From NCBI GenBank assembly GCA_021234155.1, contig JAJEKV010000188.1:84939-148938 (forward strand): a stretch of DNA of 64,000 nucleotides. The letters are read 5' to 3'. This stretch comes from Isoetes taiwanensis (lineage: Eukaryota > Streptophyta > Lycopodiopsida > Isoetales > Isoetaceae). Below are positions 32,526-44,099 of the stretch, piece by piece (position 1 is the stretch's first letter; every line of letters starts with the position of its first letter). The notes under the pieces were generated by a model that was given only the letters and a program-made list of their open reading frames with translations, did no database searches and was not told where the DNA came from. The position numbers were made by a program, and so were the translations under genes.

Positions 32526-33600
32526 ATGAGGACATTTTCGTTGGGGATCATACAACCAAGAAAATTCTAAATTGGGGTTTCGTGGCCAACTTTATTCAAA
32601 GATTCTCATGATGAGGCCACAACTTGTGATGTCAAAGAGGGGCGACCGGTGAAAAACATTATATGCCACTCAATTCAGTATTGCCCTTAGGCTCCTTTGA
32701 AAAATGGGGCATGGACTTTGTCGGGCCAGTAAACCCTCTAGCAGTGCGAACCAAAGTCCAGTATATACTGGTTCTTACTGATTACCATACAAAATGGGCA
32801 GAGACGAGAGTCTTGAAAGATAATACAACTAAAAGTGTAGCAAAAGTCCCTACCGGATGTGTCATCACCGATTTGGTTGTTCCATTGAGCTCGTAAGTGA
32901 TAAGAAGTTCATTTCATCAACTCCACAATAGAGATACTTACAAGGGATTTCTTGATTGTTCATTGTAAATCCACTCCCTATTATCCTCAAGCTATGGGCA
33001 GACTGAACCCACCAACAATTTGAAGGAAATTTGTAAATCTACAAGAAATGACTGGAAACAACGCTTCCCAGTGTGCTTTGGGCATATAGAATCAGTTATA
33101 AGACTATCACAAGGCATACTCTATTTCAATTAACTTATGGGGTAGAGGCTGTCTTACCATTCAAATTTGTAATACCAAGCTTGCGTATTGCTATTCATCA
33201 TCGAATGGCTAATCTTCCTTCCTAACATCACAATTAATACAATTAGAAGCTTTAGATGAAAAGCGTCAACAACTGCTTGGGCACAACAAGTATCTAAAGA
33301 TGAAAGGAAGGCATGGATAGACCGTAAACAAAAGTTCCAGGACTTTCATGATGGTGCCAAGATTCTTTTATATAATTCCTGATTTAAACAACACCCACGG
33401 AAATTGAAATATAGATGGCTTGGCCAAGTCCAAATCCATAAATTGTATGAAAATAGATCAGTACAACTAAAAGATCTCCAGGATACATTTCTACCCACTT
33501 TAGTAAATGGCTGTCGCCTAAAGTTATACAACCAAGGAATTGGTACATGTAAATGCCATTCAAACAAAGTTTTCGATCTTAATAATTTCTCGGCAATTTA
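32526..33600 (+). pseudogene. Athila/Tat-type integrase, plus-strand arm
   Basis: Plus-strand reading starts with a remnant of the zinc-binding region (VGDHTTKKILNWGF). The catalytic core follows: LGSFEKWGMDFVGPVNPLAV, VQYILVLTDYHTKWAETRVL. After several frameshifts come RKAWIDRKQKFQDFHDGAKI and HPRKLKYRWLGQVQIHKLYE, and finally LPTLVNGCRLKLYN. The last parts are the C-terminal DNA-binding GPY-like region (WLGP.....G..L). No chromodomain follows. Stops and frame changes make it inactive. Confidence 0.75.
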
Positions 33601-33698
33601 GAGTATGTCGTTTTATATGTGAAAGTGGCGGGGGCCATGAGCAACACCAAATTTTCAGTTAAAATGAGAAGCAAAAAGTTCAAGGTGCACTCTTATAG

Positions 33699-35095
33699 TT
33701 GATCATGGTACCTTTTGCAGGGTTACGAATTCACCATTGGTGGAATCCCCAATCGAAGGTGTTTCCAAACAAATCCGTTATGCTATATATTGTATTGGCT
33801 TTTGGCCATATAATAAAATACTCATTTGTTACGGTAAAGAACCAAAAAGAACTTCAAACGTCATGGTTACATATCCCACAAACTCTCATAGGAGCAAAAA
33901 CATGTAAACTTCCATCGAGAAACCGGCCAATGGAAGCAAACAACTCGACAAACCATCAACTGCTCAATTATATTTTATACAAATGGTTGAACGATGCTCC
34001 AAATTGGATGACCAAGTTGAAGGCTATTTCTGATGGGCTCATTTATTGTCTTTTATTCTTATTCCATTTGTGCAAACTGTGGAGGAGTGTATAAACGAGT
34101 ACATAAACAATTATGAATTGATAACCAGGACAAGTTACACATGCCACACAAGCCACATTAAAGTTCCATGGGAACTAGCAATGCAAACCTTGAAACTTCC
34201 TAACACTAACCAAGCACCTCGGTATGACAATATCGACCTAGGGTCTTATGGCATTACAGTAAAGAAGAAATGCTTTAGTTTTGATAAAGTAAGAAGCCTC
34301 ATGCCAATTAATCATCATCGTTATAGTCGTAAATAATTAGCTTATGTGATAATGGCTACACAAGGACTACCAAGAACCTTGGGCAACCTTTTTATAGAGC
34401 AATTGCATAGGCAATTGCAAAATATTAAAAGAAATAATGCAAGAGAATTTCTTTATACCATCCATCTACAACTAATGATGCATCATTTGTTAAAATTGAG
34501 GGACTCGGAATGACATTAAAGAACTAGCACCTCAAGAATCTCCAGCGGTGCCAGTAATAATTAATCAGTCTTTCGATGGTCCATTTGCATCCATGTCAGG
34601 TTTATTGGCCGACACTCAACGTTCTTATGAAACCATCCTAAACAAGCCTCGAAGATGCTCAACAAAAATACTTCAACAAGCCTCGAAGATGCTCTAAATC
34701 TAAAAATCCAAGCTTCTGCTGAGGTTACGAAGAAACTACAAGAGATGGAGCATGTCCATGCTGAACTCTTAGCCAACAACGCAACTAACATTATAGCTGT
34801 CAAAAGTTTATTCCAGACGAAATTAGACACTCTCAAACTTAAAAGACAGCAACAACTGCAAAGTATGAAACAGTCACATCAAGTGTTTTTGAGTCAGTTG
34901 ATTCAAAGCCAATCCTTGGTTGACCAAATTCACCATGAATTTAGTAATTGCCAACGGCTTTGCCTAATCTAACAACTTTTGAAAATAGATACCAATATGA
35001 CCTAAGCAGTTTAAAGATACATCTATTAACTCAAAATATAGATCCAGTTGTACCTATTTCCGTGGGGCCATACTCAGCCATATGGAAAAATTTCA
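33699..35095 (+). pseudogene. Athila/Tat extra ORF, plus-strand copy, first part
   Basis: Frames 33699-34094, 34046-34336 and 34655-34972 continue directly after integrase. They include VLAFGHIIKYSFVTVKNQ, WLNDAPNWMTKLKAISDG, INEYINNYELITRTSYTC, LAMQTLKLPNTN, LGSYGITVKKKCFSF and a heptad-rich coiled-coil-like part (EVTKKLQEMEHVHAELLANN). It matches copy 1 (25850-23622) part by part. A 2.6-kb insertion starts at about 35095, after the PYSAIW block. The function is unknown; the position equals that of the extra ORF in Athila/Tat elements. Confidence 0.6.
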
Positions 35096-35611
35096 CTTAC
35101 CCCAAAACAATATTTATAATACATGTACAAAATTAACACCATTAAGTACATTCTCTCAAACCTTATAGTATTTTGCAAATCTCAATATACAGTATACAGA
35201 AACTTGTACATGCATACCCCACAAACGAGGATCGCTATAAACGGTCCAGATCTTGGAATAAAGGGCAAATATGCCCATCCGAGCTGACTCGATGCCCTAC
35301 GTAACCCCAGGTGTGAATATGCACCCAAACCAAAGGGGTTTAAGGGGATTTTATTTTAAATGTGTTAAATGCAATGGTTTGTGTTAATAGTATTTTGCAA
35401 ATCTCAATATACAGTATACAGAAACTTGTACATGCATACCCCACAAACGAGGATCGCTATAAACGGTCCAGATCTTGGAATAAAGGGCAAATATGCCCAT
35501 CCGAAGCGACTCTGATGCGAGTAAGCCCCGTGTGAATATGCACCCAAACCAAAGGGGGTTTAAGGGGATTTTATTTTAAATGTGTTAAATGCAATGGTTT
35601 GTGTTAATAAT
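35095..35611. mobile_element. Small element related to the 38.2-kb foldback, with a 222-bp tandem duplication
   Basis: 35166-35387 and 35388-35609 are direct copies of one unit (tagtattttgcaaatctc to ggtttgtgttaa) with only a few differences. The unit contains cataccccacaaacgagg and gtgaatatgcacccaaac, and ends in the C/G-rich arm motif. In inverted orientation it matches the loop and one arm of the foldback at 38242-38626. It marks the left end of the insertion in the extra ORF. Confidence 0.75.
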
Positions 35612-36020
35612 GTTAATGATAGTAGTGTGTTGATTGTTACATTAAAAAAATTTTTGGGCCCTTCGGGCCCTAACATAGGTAAAATTTTTGGGCCCGAACA
35701 TAAACATAAGCATAAACATAAGCATGCAAAGGCACTGCAAATGCAAAGCATGACCCCAAAGAGACAAATACCAGGAAAGAAGCATTGCTTGATTCGATAG
35801 TGTGATCTCTGAGTTATATGGTGTCCCAACAAGATTGGACTAAAACCAAATATGACAATTGCAAACAAGCAAAGATATCTAGCATATCCGATAGTTCAAT
35901 GATAGAATGAGGCCAACAAGATCAAGGTTATGGATAGGCAAATACCTGAAAATAAACATAAGCAAATAAAAAAAGTATCAAAAAAGAGGCAAGGATTGCC
36001 CAAAGTGACATTGTATTCAC

Positions 36021-36186
36021 AATGCCAATAAGCACAAATGTTGACATAAGTTGGAAAAACATATTCAAAAACATGTTTGCCCACATCGCAACACTTCGAT
36101 CAATATGCCAATAAGCACAAATGTTGACATAAGTTGGAAAAACATATTCAAAAACATGTTTGCCTACATCGCAACACTTCGATCAA
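36021..36186. repeat. 83-bp tandem duplication
   Basis: The unit atgccaataagcacaaat...cttcgatcaat is present twice (36021-36103 and 36104-36186) with one or two differences (gcccac versus gcctac). Confidence 0.9.
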
Positions 36187-36481
36187 TATCTCCTGTGTTT
36201 TGCAAATTGATTTATTATACGACCAATCGGATTCGAATGGAAAAAGAGCATTGGAATGTAAGCATACTGATATGAACGCGTTGTGCAGCCATCAGGCTTG
36301 ACAAGACAAGCCAAAAGGAATTGGATAATGTCACTCTTACCTGCATATTGTTGTCAGCTAATGTAAAATTATGTAAGAAAAATGGAAACTTATCTAGAAC
36401 TACAAACATCTCAAATAGATACAGTTCACACCTTTACAACATGGATTGAGGAATCGGTATATCATTCCAACTTATCCAAGG

Positions 36482-36880
36482 CTCTGGAAACTCAATAGAA
36501 AGCTCGACCTTTCATATAAATCTCAGAATCAAAGGACGCCAATGCTGCAAGATGGTTCTGCCAAGAGCAGAACAAGGGAGGCTTCTCCTCTCCAATTACT
36601 TCGGCCACAGGAATAAGTCCACGCCTCAGGATGTCCGCTTGGGATAAAAACGATTGCGAGGGGTGGTCAATCTTTGGTACGCCAATATATCTGTCCAAAG
36701 AGGTATTGGCGGCTACGTTTCCGACAAATCGGGACTTCAGGAGAACTTCGAGTTGAGGAAGCTGATTTGTAAAACCAATTTGTTGCGGGTTGCCGCCCCA
36801 AATGATCCAATCTCCCCAAATATCAGATCAAACAAAACACTTCCTAATCTACATGGAGCTCGCGTTTTGCATTTGTAGTT
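36482..36880 (-). CDS. Unrecognised ORF, possible exon
   Basis: The minus strand is open for about 115 codons from about 36830 to 36493. It includes GDWIIWGGNPQQIGFTNQLP, KSRFVGNVAANTSLDRYIGV, PKIDHPSQSFLSQADILRRG, and LIPVAEVIGEEKPPLFCSWQ. The composition looks coding rather than random, and it lies within the insertion that splits the extra ORF. I do not recognise the family. The frame upstream has a stop, so an intron or a truncated gene is possible. It may be a captured gene fragment. Confidence 0.3.
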
Positions 36881-36889
36881 GTCAATCCA

Positions 36890-37655
36890 CCCACATTTGC
36901 CGATTTAGCTACCCCTTTCTACCCGGCCCAATATCGAAATCTCCTGCACGGATCTAAATGCATGGGATGCTTTCCGGGATCTTATATACAAAAATTCTAT
37001 GCATTACGATTACGTACATGAGATCCACCCGGTGCACTCGCGACTACGAATCTTTTAAGCCGATCACAACTCAAACTTCTTGGTAAGTAAATTTTTCGCG
37101 TGCATCTTGCATAGGCGATAAAGCTAAAAGTGATCCAATACCAACTTGATTAAAGCGCATAATGCCACGGCTTGTTTATTTGCCATCTTTGGATGCATGT
37201 CAGCGGTTGATTCATCAACCAACTCGCCTTGGCGCATCTCATAACTTCCAAACTTGGCTCAACATATCACGCAACACCCACGCAACCAAGAGCCACAAAC
37301 CCTTGGTCGCTATTGGTTTCCAAACCGTAATCGGCTCAAATCCATCTCTCAATTTCTCGAGATCCGCATTGAAACATCGTAAGAATTATCACTAAGCGGT
37401 GGCCCGGGCACGAAGCGGCTCTTGTGCGTAAACAAACTACAAGCAAATCCGAAACCCTAATATTAACCTAATATTTGACAAACCTAATATTAACAATAAA
37501 AGCCCCACAACCGCACGATTTTCCCTCTTCTTTAAAATCAATGGCTAACAAATGAGTGCACTCTAGAAATACTGTTTAGTACGTCCAGGTGAATACGCTT
37601 GTGAAATCATATGAAAACCATGCCAAAAAGCGTATAAAATCGCAAAAAAACCCCC
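36890..37655. other. No supported gene; right part of the 2.6-kb insertion
   Basis: This is less AT-rich than its surroundings, with no recognisable coding. A plus-strand frame at 37162-37395 has no family signature. The right edge carries the C-rich motif and ttataatgctacatatt, like the direct repeat at 7141 and 7558. Confidence 0.45.
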
Positions 37656-37662
37656 CTGTTAT

Positions 37663-38241
37663 AATGCTACATATTGTTGCTGCCATATGCTGTAATGACA
37701 TTTCTATTTGCACCATAACGTTATGTCAATCATGGGTTGTTGATGTAACAAGCTATATTATAGCTTACTTGACCCATTCTCAAGTCGCCATGGGAAGCAC
37801 CACTAAAGATGCCAGCAGTGATGTTAAGCCCATGTTTGCTCTTCAGGAAATAGGTGATTATGTTCAACTGGATAAATTTGATCAGGAATTGGCTAAACTA
37901 AATTTCCTCAACATGTCAAAAAGGTACAAGCATTGCTCTTGCGAGCAATAGAACTCACCGCCAAGTGCCACAATGAGTTTAGAATTTGGGCGAGATTTGC
38001 TTCCATTGTCGCTTTGCATTATGACATTATACTTACCAATAATAAAGCAGCAATGTTGTTCGTACACAATATAGATTGGAAGTCACCCACAGATGACGAG
38101 TGGGAGGCACTTAAGCAAAATTTGCCCCTGGCTTTTCTTCAGAAAATGGACTCCTTATATAAAAGTGACTCTGACAATGAATTGTTCTTGGATATCACTC
38201 CTCAATCTTTGATCCAAACAAGTGACATACAAGTAAACTTC
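37663..38241 (+). pseudogene. Athila/Tat extra ORF, plus-strand copy, second part
   Basis: It picks up where 35095 broke off: CCNDISICTITLCQSWVVDV, YVQLDKFDQELAKLNF, then FVHNIDWKSPTDDEWEALKQ and LPLAFLQKMDSLYKSDSDNE. It matches copy 1 from about 24385 to 23790. The frame is cut at 38241 (after SDIQVNF) by the foldback element; the last 50 residues or so seen in copy 1 are missing. Confidence 0.65.
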
Positions 38242-38626
38242 ACACAAACCATTAACCTTCACACTTATAATTAAATTCCCCCTAAAAACCCCCTTTCGTT
38301 TGGGTGCATATTCACACGGGGGGTGACTCCGGGCATCGAGAGCTGTTGGATAGGCATATGCACCCTTTATTCCTTGATCTACACCGCACATAAAGTTCCT
38401 CGTTTGTGGGGTATGCATATATAAAATTTGCCATACTGTATAAGAAGATTTGCAAAATACTATAAGATTTGAGGTAATGTACTATATGGTGTTCATTTTG
38501 TATATGTGAAACGTAATTTTAGGGGCTCTCGCTGCCCTACATCACCCCCCGTGTGAATATGCACCCAAACGAAAGGGGGTTTTTAGGGGGAATTTAATTA
38601 TAAGTGTGAAGGTTAATGGTTTGTGT
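38242..38626. mobile_element. Foldback element with perfect arms of about 84 bp
   Basis: 38242-38325 (acacaaaccattaacc ... cacggggggtga) is repeated in exact inverted form at 38542-38626, with a 216-bp middle. The transcript or single strand would form a long hairpin. Nothing is encoded. No clear target duplication flanks it: the left neighbour is the broken extra ORF and the right neighbour is the leader and primer site of the gypsy array. The middle matches the 35.2-kb element in inverted orientation. Confidence 0.85.
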
Positions 38627-38663
38627 TATGGTCAGTGCTTTGCTCTTGGTCTCCAAGAACATT

Positions 38664-38675
38664 GCTCTGATACCA
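38664..38675 (-). promoter_or_regulatory. Primer-binding site outside LTR-A
   Basis: The minus strand reads TGGTATCAGAGC directly beside the LTR-A end (one base between). The 30 bp to its left matches the leader left of LTR-B. It shows that LTR-A was also a 5' LTR for a unit extending leftwards, of which only this stub (38627-38676) is left. Confidence 0.85.
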
Positions 38676-38676
38676 C

Positions 38677-40210
38677 TGTGACGTCCCCTACTCGTATACG
38701 GTGCACTCACCGTATACAAACAGAGTTCTTCCCCACACCCGGCTCCATCGCGATACATGGCCCTCCACATCAATTGCACGAACGAGTCTCGATTGGGAAG
38801 AGTGAAGGTGTCATTCTACCCCGTCTCCCTCAGGGCCTACCTAGCTGCGGAAGCGTAAACATACATGTCAGTAGCACATACATCAACATCCTGTGACCAT
38901 CTCGAAGGATGGTCCTCCTCATATCTGCATAGACAAAGATCAGCACATCACATAGGGGATCCTACCCAAAGCTGAGACTCAAAGGATAAGCGGCCCGGCT
39001 TGGGTCTCGAGGAGTTCATTGCATGAAATTCATGGCAATGGAATTGGCCGGGCATAAGAACATGGCATAGGGTTGTCCACTCCATCCGCCCCCTCGGTGC
39101 ACACTTTGCAGTAGGTCAAAAAGTGTTGGGACGATCAGAGCCAGCCGGGATGCATAGCCAAAGGGGCTATTCCGGGTCTCATCCTCGATTCGATGGGGCG
39201 GTAGGGATCACTCCCCTCGAGAGATCTACATCTTGACTCAAGGTGACTAGAGGGCCACTTTGCCGATTCGATGAACCCACCTGGAAAGTGTACACCACTT
39301 CACGGGTGTCGAGCCCATGCCTTACCCGCACTTTCGGTGGTAAGCCATTAGACCTAGTCACAATGATCCCCGGTAGGCTTTACACACCGGGGGATGGTTA
39401 GGAGTCGAGAACATGAACCTCCTTCTTAGCCGGTCTGCCCCTCCACCCACAAGGTGTGGCTCTTGTACCAGGCGAATCTACGGTGTGCTAGAGAGACTAC
39501 TCTAGGAGCATCAACTACAAGCTTTGGGGCCTCTACCCCCTTCCCAATACAAGGAGTTCAAAAATACATCATCCAAATACATCACTTGAAGAACTAAAGA
39601 ACTAGATCCAATCATAGAGTTAGGTTCTTTAGTTAGTATCCGAGATCTAAGATCTAGATAACTACTATGGGCAATTTAATAGTCTAAACCCACTTGATTC
39701 TATGACTAGGGAGCCCGGTTTAAGCTATTAAATTGACCAAATACCTGATCCTTGAGTGGCTCCTCGATTTGAGTTCAACCATCCCCGAGGCTGATTCGGA
39801 AACTGATGGCAATTCGCTTGGGGGCGTCGGGAGGCGGTTTGGCTCTGGGGCAGCCAAACCGGAGCTCTAAAACCCTAAGGGGCGAAAACTAGCAAGCTAG
39901 GGTTTTCCTACCCTAAATAGACATGGGGGTTTAGGCTAGGGTTTCCAATTACCCAATTTGGCATGTGGGATAATTGAAAGGCCCCACTTGCCTTTAGTGG
40001 CTAGGTGGCAAAATATGCCAACATGGAAAGGTGTGCCCTCATTAATGTGCACATGTGCACATTAATAATATATGAACACTCCTAGTAAGTTGCCCCTAGG
40101 GCTACTTACTGGCTATCCGTTGGCGTACCCGTCAATCGGGGTGGCGTGTACGGCGTGCGTGGCAATGTACAATGTACGTCTGGGGGCGTATCTTGTCTTT
40201 GAACGTCACA
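38677..40210 (-). mobile_element. Gypsy LTR-A (1.53 kb)
   Basis: In plus-strand reading it runs tgtgacgtcccctact ... gtctttgaacgtcaca, i.e. TG...CA ends with a short inverted terminal TGTGACGT. It is followed by the polypurine tract of the unit on its right, and preceded by a primer site on its left. It is homologous over its whole length to LTR-B and, more patchily, LTR-C. Confidence 0.85.
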
Positions 40211-40221
40211 TTCTCCCCACC
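40211..40221 (-). promoter_or_regulatory. Gypsy polypurine tract, unit 1
   Basis: The minus strand reads GGTGGGGAGAA immediately before the LTR-A start (TGTGACGTTC). The same tract stands beside LTR-B at about 51770-51782. Confidence 0.75.
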
Positions 40222-41259
40222 TTGAAATGATCTTTGTCAAAGATCGTGGGTCTCCCCACCTTGGGATCTTCCTAACACGCATCCCGCAATCAAGCGTGAT
40301 ACCTACAATATAACCTTTATACATTTATACGATTACTCTAAGGTAATTACTTTTAGAACATTATTACGTTATTATATTATGGAATACTTATCAATTCATA
40401 ACACCATTAACAAGTTATTCACTATGTTAAGTTAGACAAAATTTCAACATTTCATATCTATAATTACTGTCCGAGGTACTCTTCATTCCTTGCAACACAT
40501 TCCAACAAAACTTGTGTTGCAAGTCTTCGTAACTTCGACCTCCTTGCCCCTGGGAGGCGCTCTCCTGGCTGGTCGACACTACGTTAGTATCGTTTTAATT
40601 ATTTAATAAATTTTTGGTTATATGGTGACCAACCCACCTATCTACATGAATGCATGGCTAATCTCCCGGAGTAGGAAGAGGATGAATCTTCCATAATGGC
40701 CGTGGAGACAAAGCGCCTATATGCCTATATGCGCTCATGCCTACACCTCTAGTTGCGTGGAGGATATCCCTTCTCAGCGTGGGGCGTGAAGGATGGATTC
40801 CTCCTATCAAAGCATATATGGGGCTAAAGGTGCTTTCCCTATCAATGCATTCCTTAATGACCTCTTTTCTCTCGAGGTCGTCTCCTTAGTGGGACAGTAG
40901 ACTTTCTAATCTACCTTCCACTTTTAGCGGAAAGCAGCGGTCATGCCTACATTGACATTACACCCCTAGAGATCACCGTAGTGGTCTCATCATCGGTGAA
41001 CAACGCATGCGACCCATACCAAGCATAGGTTGCATCGTGATTAATCTATACAAGAATTAACCTACGCAAATCGACATGCTCGGCCGATTTCTTGGAGATG
41101 ACCTTGCCGTCCCATTGCTCCATAAATTGTGGGTACTTTGCTTTACTAAATCTTTCTTAAGTACCCGCGTGGCGTTTCCAATCGGCAAGTGTTTCCACTT
41201 GACCAAGTCTTTGGAGGAATTTCGATCTCCTCGTTTTTCTTGAAAGCTTTATCAAGAAT

Positions 41260-42290
41260 CAATGCGGAACTATTTCCAAATGTTCCTCCGTCATTTCCAA
41301 CAACGTTGGAGTGTCCAAGACCGCCCGGATTTGGAGTATGCTTCTTCAACAAACTCACGTGGAAGACCTTATGAATCTTTAGGTGTGCGGCAAATCCAAC
41401 TTGTAGGATTGATTACCTACTCTCTTGCTTATTCGGAAGGGTCCAGCCCACCTTGGAGCAAGCTTCTTGCAATTCCCAATAACTCGAGCTTAGCCTGCTT
41501 TACCTTGATCTTGAGCCAAACATCATCTCCAACTTTGAACTCTCTTACTGGATTCGATGCTTATCGGCGATGCTCTTTTGTCGACTTCTTGCTGCTAGCG
41601 ATACCCTCGAACCTCTTCCACGATGCCGCGATATCGGCCAACATCTGGCTGCGAAACTTCTACTTTTGACACGGGGTTGTGCCAAGTGTCCGAGTTAGGC
41701 AGCGATAGCCATAATTGATCATAAATGGCAACATTTGGGACGATTCACCTTGGTGCTATTGTATGCAAACTCCACCAAGTGAATAAATTCTTCCACATAC
41801 TTTGCTTATTCGGACATAGTTTAAGTAGCATGTCTTCTAAGATCCTGTTAAAAGCTCCGTCCGCCATCCGTCTACGAGGATGATCTTGCCGTGCTCATGG
41901 ATAGCTTGGTCTGAATCGTAAGCAATAAAGAGGTCTTGCCAAAAAGGCACTCATGAACCGGATCTCATCGGAGATAATCTCCTTGGCATGCCATGAAGCT
42001 TGAAGATCTCTTTGGTGAAGAGCTTTACGTATCCATATTTGTATGTCTGGTCTGCAAGGCACAAAATGTGCCATCTTCGACAACTTGTCGACCACTACCA
42101 TCAAGGCATCCTTGCCTCTCGCATTCTTGGGAGTCACAGTGATGAAATCCATCCGATGACCTCCCACTTACGTTTTGCACCGCTTAATGGCTCTAATGCC
42201 CACGGAATTGAGCCGCTCCGCTTCGTCTGGCGGCATAGCCGACATTCCTTGATGTAGCGAGCTATTTGCTTCTTCATTCACGGCCAATAA
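41260..42290 (-). pseudogene. Gypsy integrase, unit 1
   Basis: The frame 42167-41895 reads MDFITVTPKN...GKDALMVV and VDKLSKMAHFVPC, the beginning of the DDE core in chromovirus integrases, then ALHQRDLQASWHAKEIISDE where LHG.P..IVSDRD is usual. Further left, VREFKVGDDVWLKIKVKQAK (near 41530) corresponds to the C-terminal region (F.VGD.VWL). Frameshifts every 50-100 bp prevent a full reading. I could not confirm a chromodomain in the region near 41100 (YPQFMEQWDGKVIS). Confidence 0.7.
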
Positions 42291-42299
42291 TAGGCTGCT

Positions 42300-43870
42300 G
42301 ACTTTGAAAAATATGTTTTCATAGATCGTGATGGCCAGCTATTGGGCTGTTGTTGCGTGTCATGGAGGATCAACTTCCTTACACCTGATGATTAGAAGCA
42401 CGCACAACTTGTTCTTATGGTATGTAGTTGCCTTCCTTCTTATAATGCTTGAAGGCCTCCCGCTCTTTATCACATTTCTAGCCTCCTTAGAGGCTTGCCC
42501 ATACTTCCACGAAATCCACATCCGTTGGCAAGGACTCTTCAATCCTCTTACCAAAGTATTTGAGAGCGTCGAATTGCGTTGCAATGCACTCTAGTTGTCG
42601 GGGATGCCTTGAAAGCACATCTGCTACCACATTGAGCTTGCATAGACTATATCAAAGTCATATTCTTGAGGAACTCCATCCATCTCCATTTGCCTCAGAT
42701 TGAGGTGTGGTTGCGTGAATACATATTGGAGGCTCGATGGTTTCCAGATCAATTGGAACTTCCTTCCCAAGAGGTAGTGCCTCCATATTCTTAGCATACG
42801 ACAAGCTGCAAGCAATTCCGTCGTTGGGTGGCGGCGTCTCGGCGTCGTTCATCTTCTGGAATCATCGCTACCACCGCGCTCTTCTTGCATAAGCCTTTGC
42901 ACACTCAGAAGCTATCTTACTGCATCCGTTGCTACAAAGCTTATCTTTCTCGGGTCCGTGAGGGGTTAAGACTGGGGCTGTTGTTAAAAGCTTCCTTCAA
43001 CAATTCAAATCCCTTTTGGGCTTTCTTGTGCCAATGCTCTACCCAATCTTTCACCTTCTACGCCCTCGATTAGTGCATTACTTGGGGCTGCTATCTTAGC
43101 AAAGTTCTTCACGAACTTCTGTAGTACCTGCTAGGCGAGAAAACTTCCCCGACCTGCGTGCATTCTTCGCCAAGCCCTTTGAATCCTTTGCTTCAATCTT
43201 GGCGGGGTCCGTCGAGATGCCTTCCGGCTAGAATCACATGACCAAGGTATTCCACCTTCTCATTTGCTTGAAGTGGCACTTGACAACTTGGCGCACAAGG
43301 CTGGTGCCTCTTCAACTTCTCTAGCACCCTTCTCAAGTGTTGCCGTGCTCTTCAAAGGGATCTGCTTTATACACCAAAATGTCATCAAAGAAAACAATCA
43401 CAAAAGGTGTCCGGGAACTCCACGAAGATATCGTTCATGAGCCTCATGAAGCGTTGCGGGAGCATTTGATAAGCGGAAGGCATCCTTTGTGAACTCATAA
43501 TGCCCATCTTAAGCGTCTGAAAGGTCTTGTGGATATCCTCCTCCTTTATCCGTATCGGTGGTAACTTGGAGCCTTAAGTCGATTTTGGAGAAGATCTTTT
43601 TGCTCCTTTGAAATTTGATCCATCAAGTCGTCGATCTTGGGGCGCATACTTGTTCTTAATGGTGTGCTTATTCAAACATCTATAGTCTATGCACATCCTC
43701 AAAGATCCATCCTTCTTCTTGACAAAAGAATCGGGCGCTCCAAGCGGCGAGACACTAGGTCTAATGAAACCTAGGTCGAAAGCGGCTCTCCTAGAATCGC
43801 TTCTTTAGCTCAGGCAACTCCTGGGTTGTCATTCTATATGGGGCCTTGCTTGTGGGGTTTTGTTCTGGTT
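42300..43870 (-). pseudogene. Gypsy reverse transcriptase and RNase H, unit 1
   Basis: Minus-strand pieces, in element order, are: [20 protein letters not shown] and DDLMDQ (about 43700-43600), [25 protein letters not shown] (about 43450), LE..H translations near 43330, and RNase H with RIWRHYLLGRKFQL, VFTQPHLNLRQ and EYDFDIVYASS (42815-42624). The order is the normal Ty3 order. The catalytic YVDD region is garbled. It cannot be active as read. Confidence 0.75.
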
Positions 43871-44099
43871 AAGTGCTATCTCGCACTCGACTCCCCTATA
43901 AGGAGGGGCTGCTTGATCTCATCACGGAAAGAGATCGTGGAACTCAGGTGATCAACTTAGCTATTTGCCTCGGCAACTTCTCGGGGAAAGCATCTTGTCT
44001 TCTTTGCTTCCTTCAATTCCGGCTCACTAATCTCAAGCTTGAAGATGTATGCTACCTGCTCACTCTTGATGCACTTGAGCGGCCGTTTAGAAGACATAC

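Noticed and set aside
38664-38675. A copia element left of LTR-A because of the TGGTATCAGAGC primer site
   Set aside because: The adjacent leader and LTR match the gypsy units (LTR-B side); the tRNA-iMet primer site is also used by Ty3 chromoviruses.
41100-41200. Chromodomain at the integrase C-terminus of the gypsy units
   Set aside because: YPQFMEQWDGKVIS has a vaguely similar layout, but the aromatic cage residues and the WEP motif are not visible, and the frame is broken.
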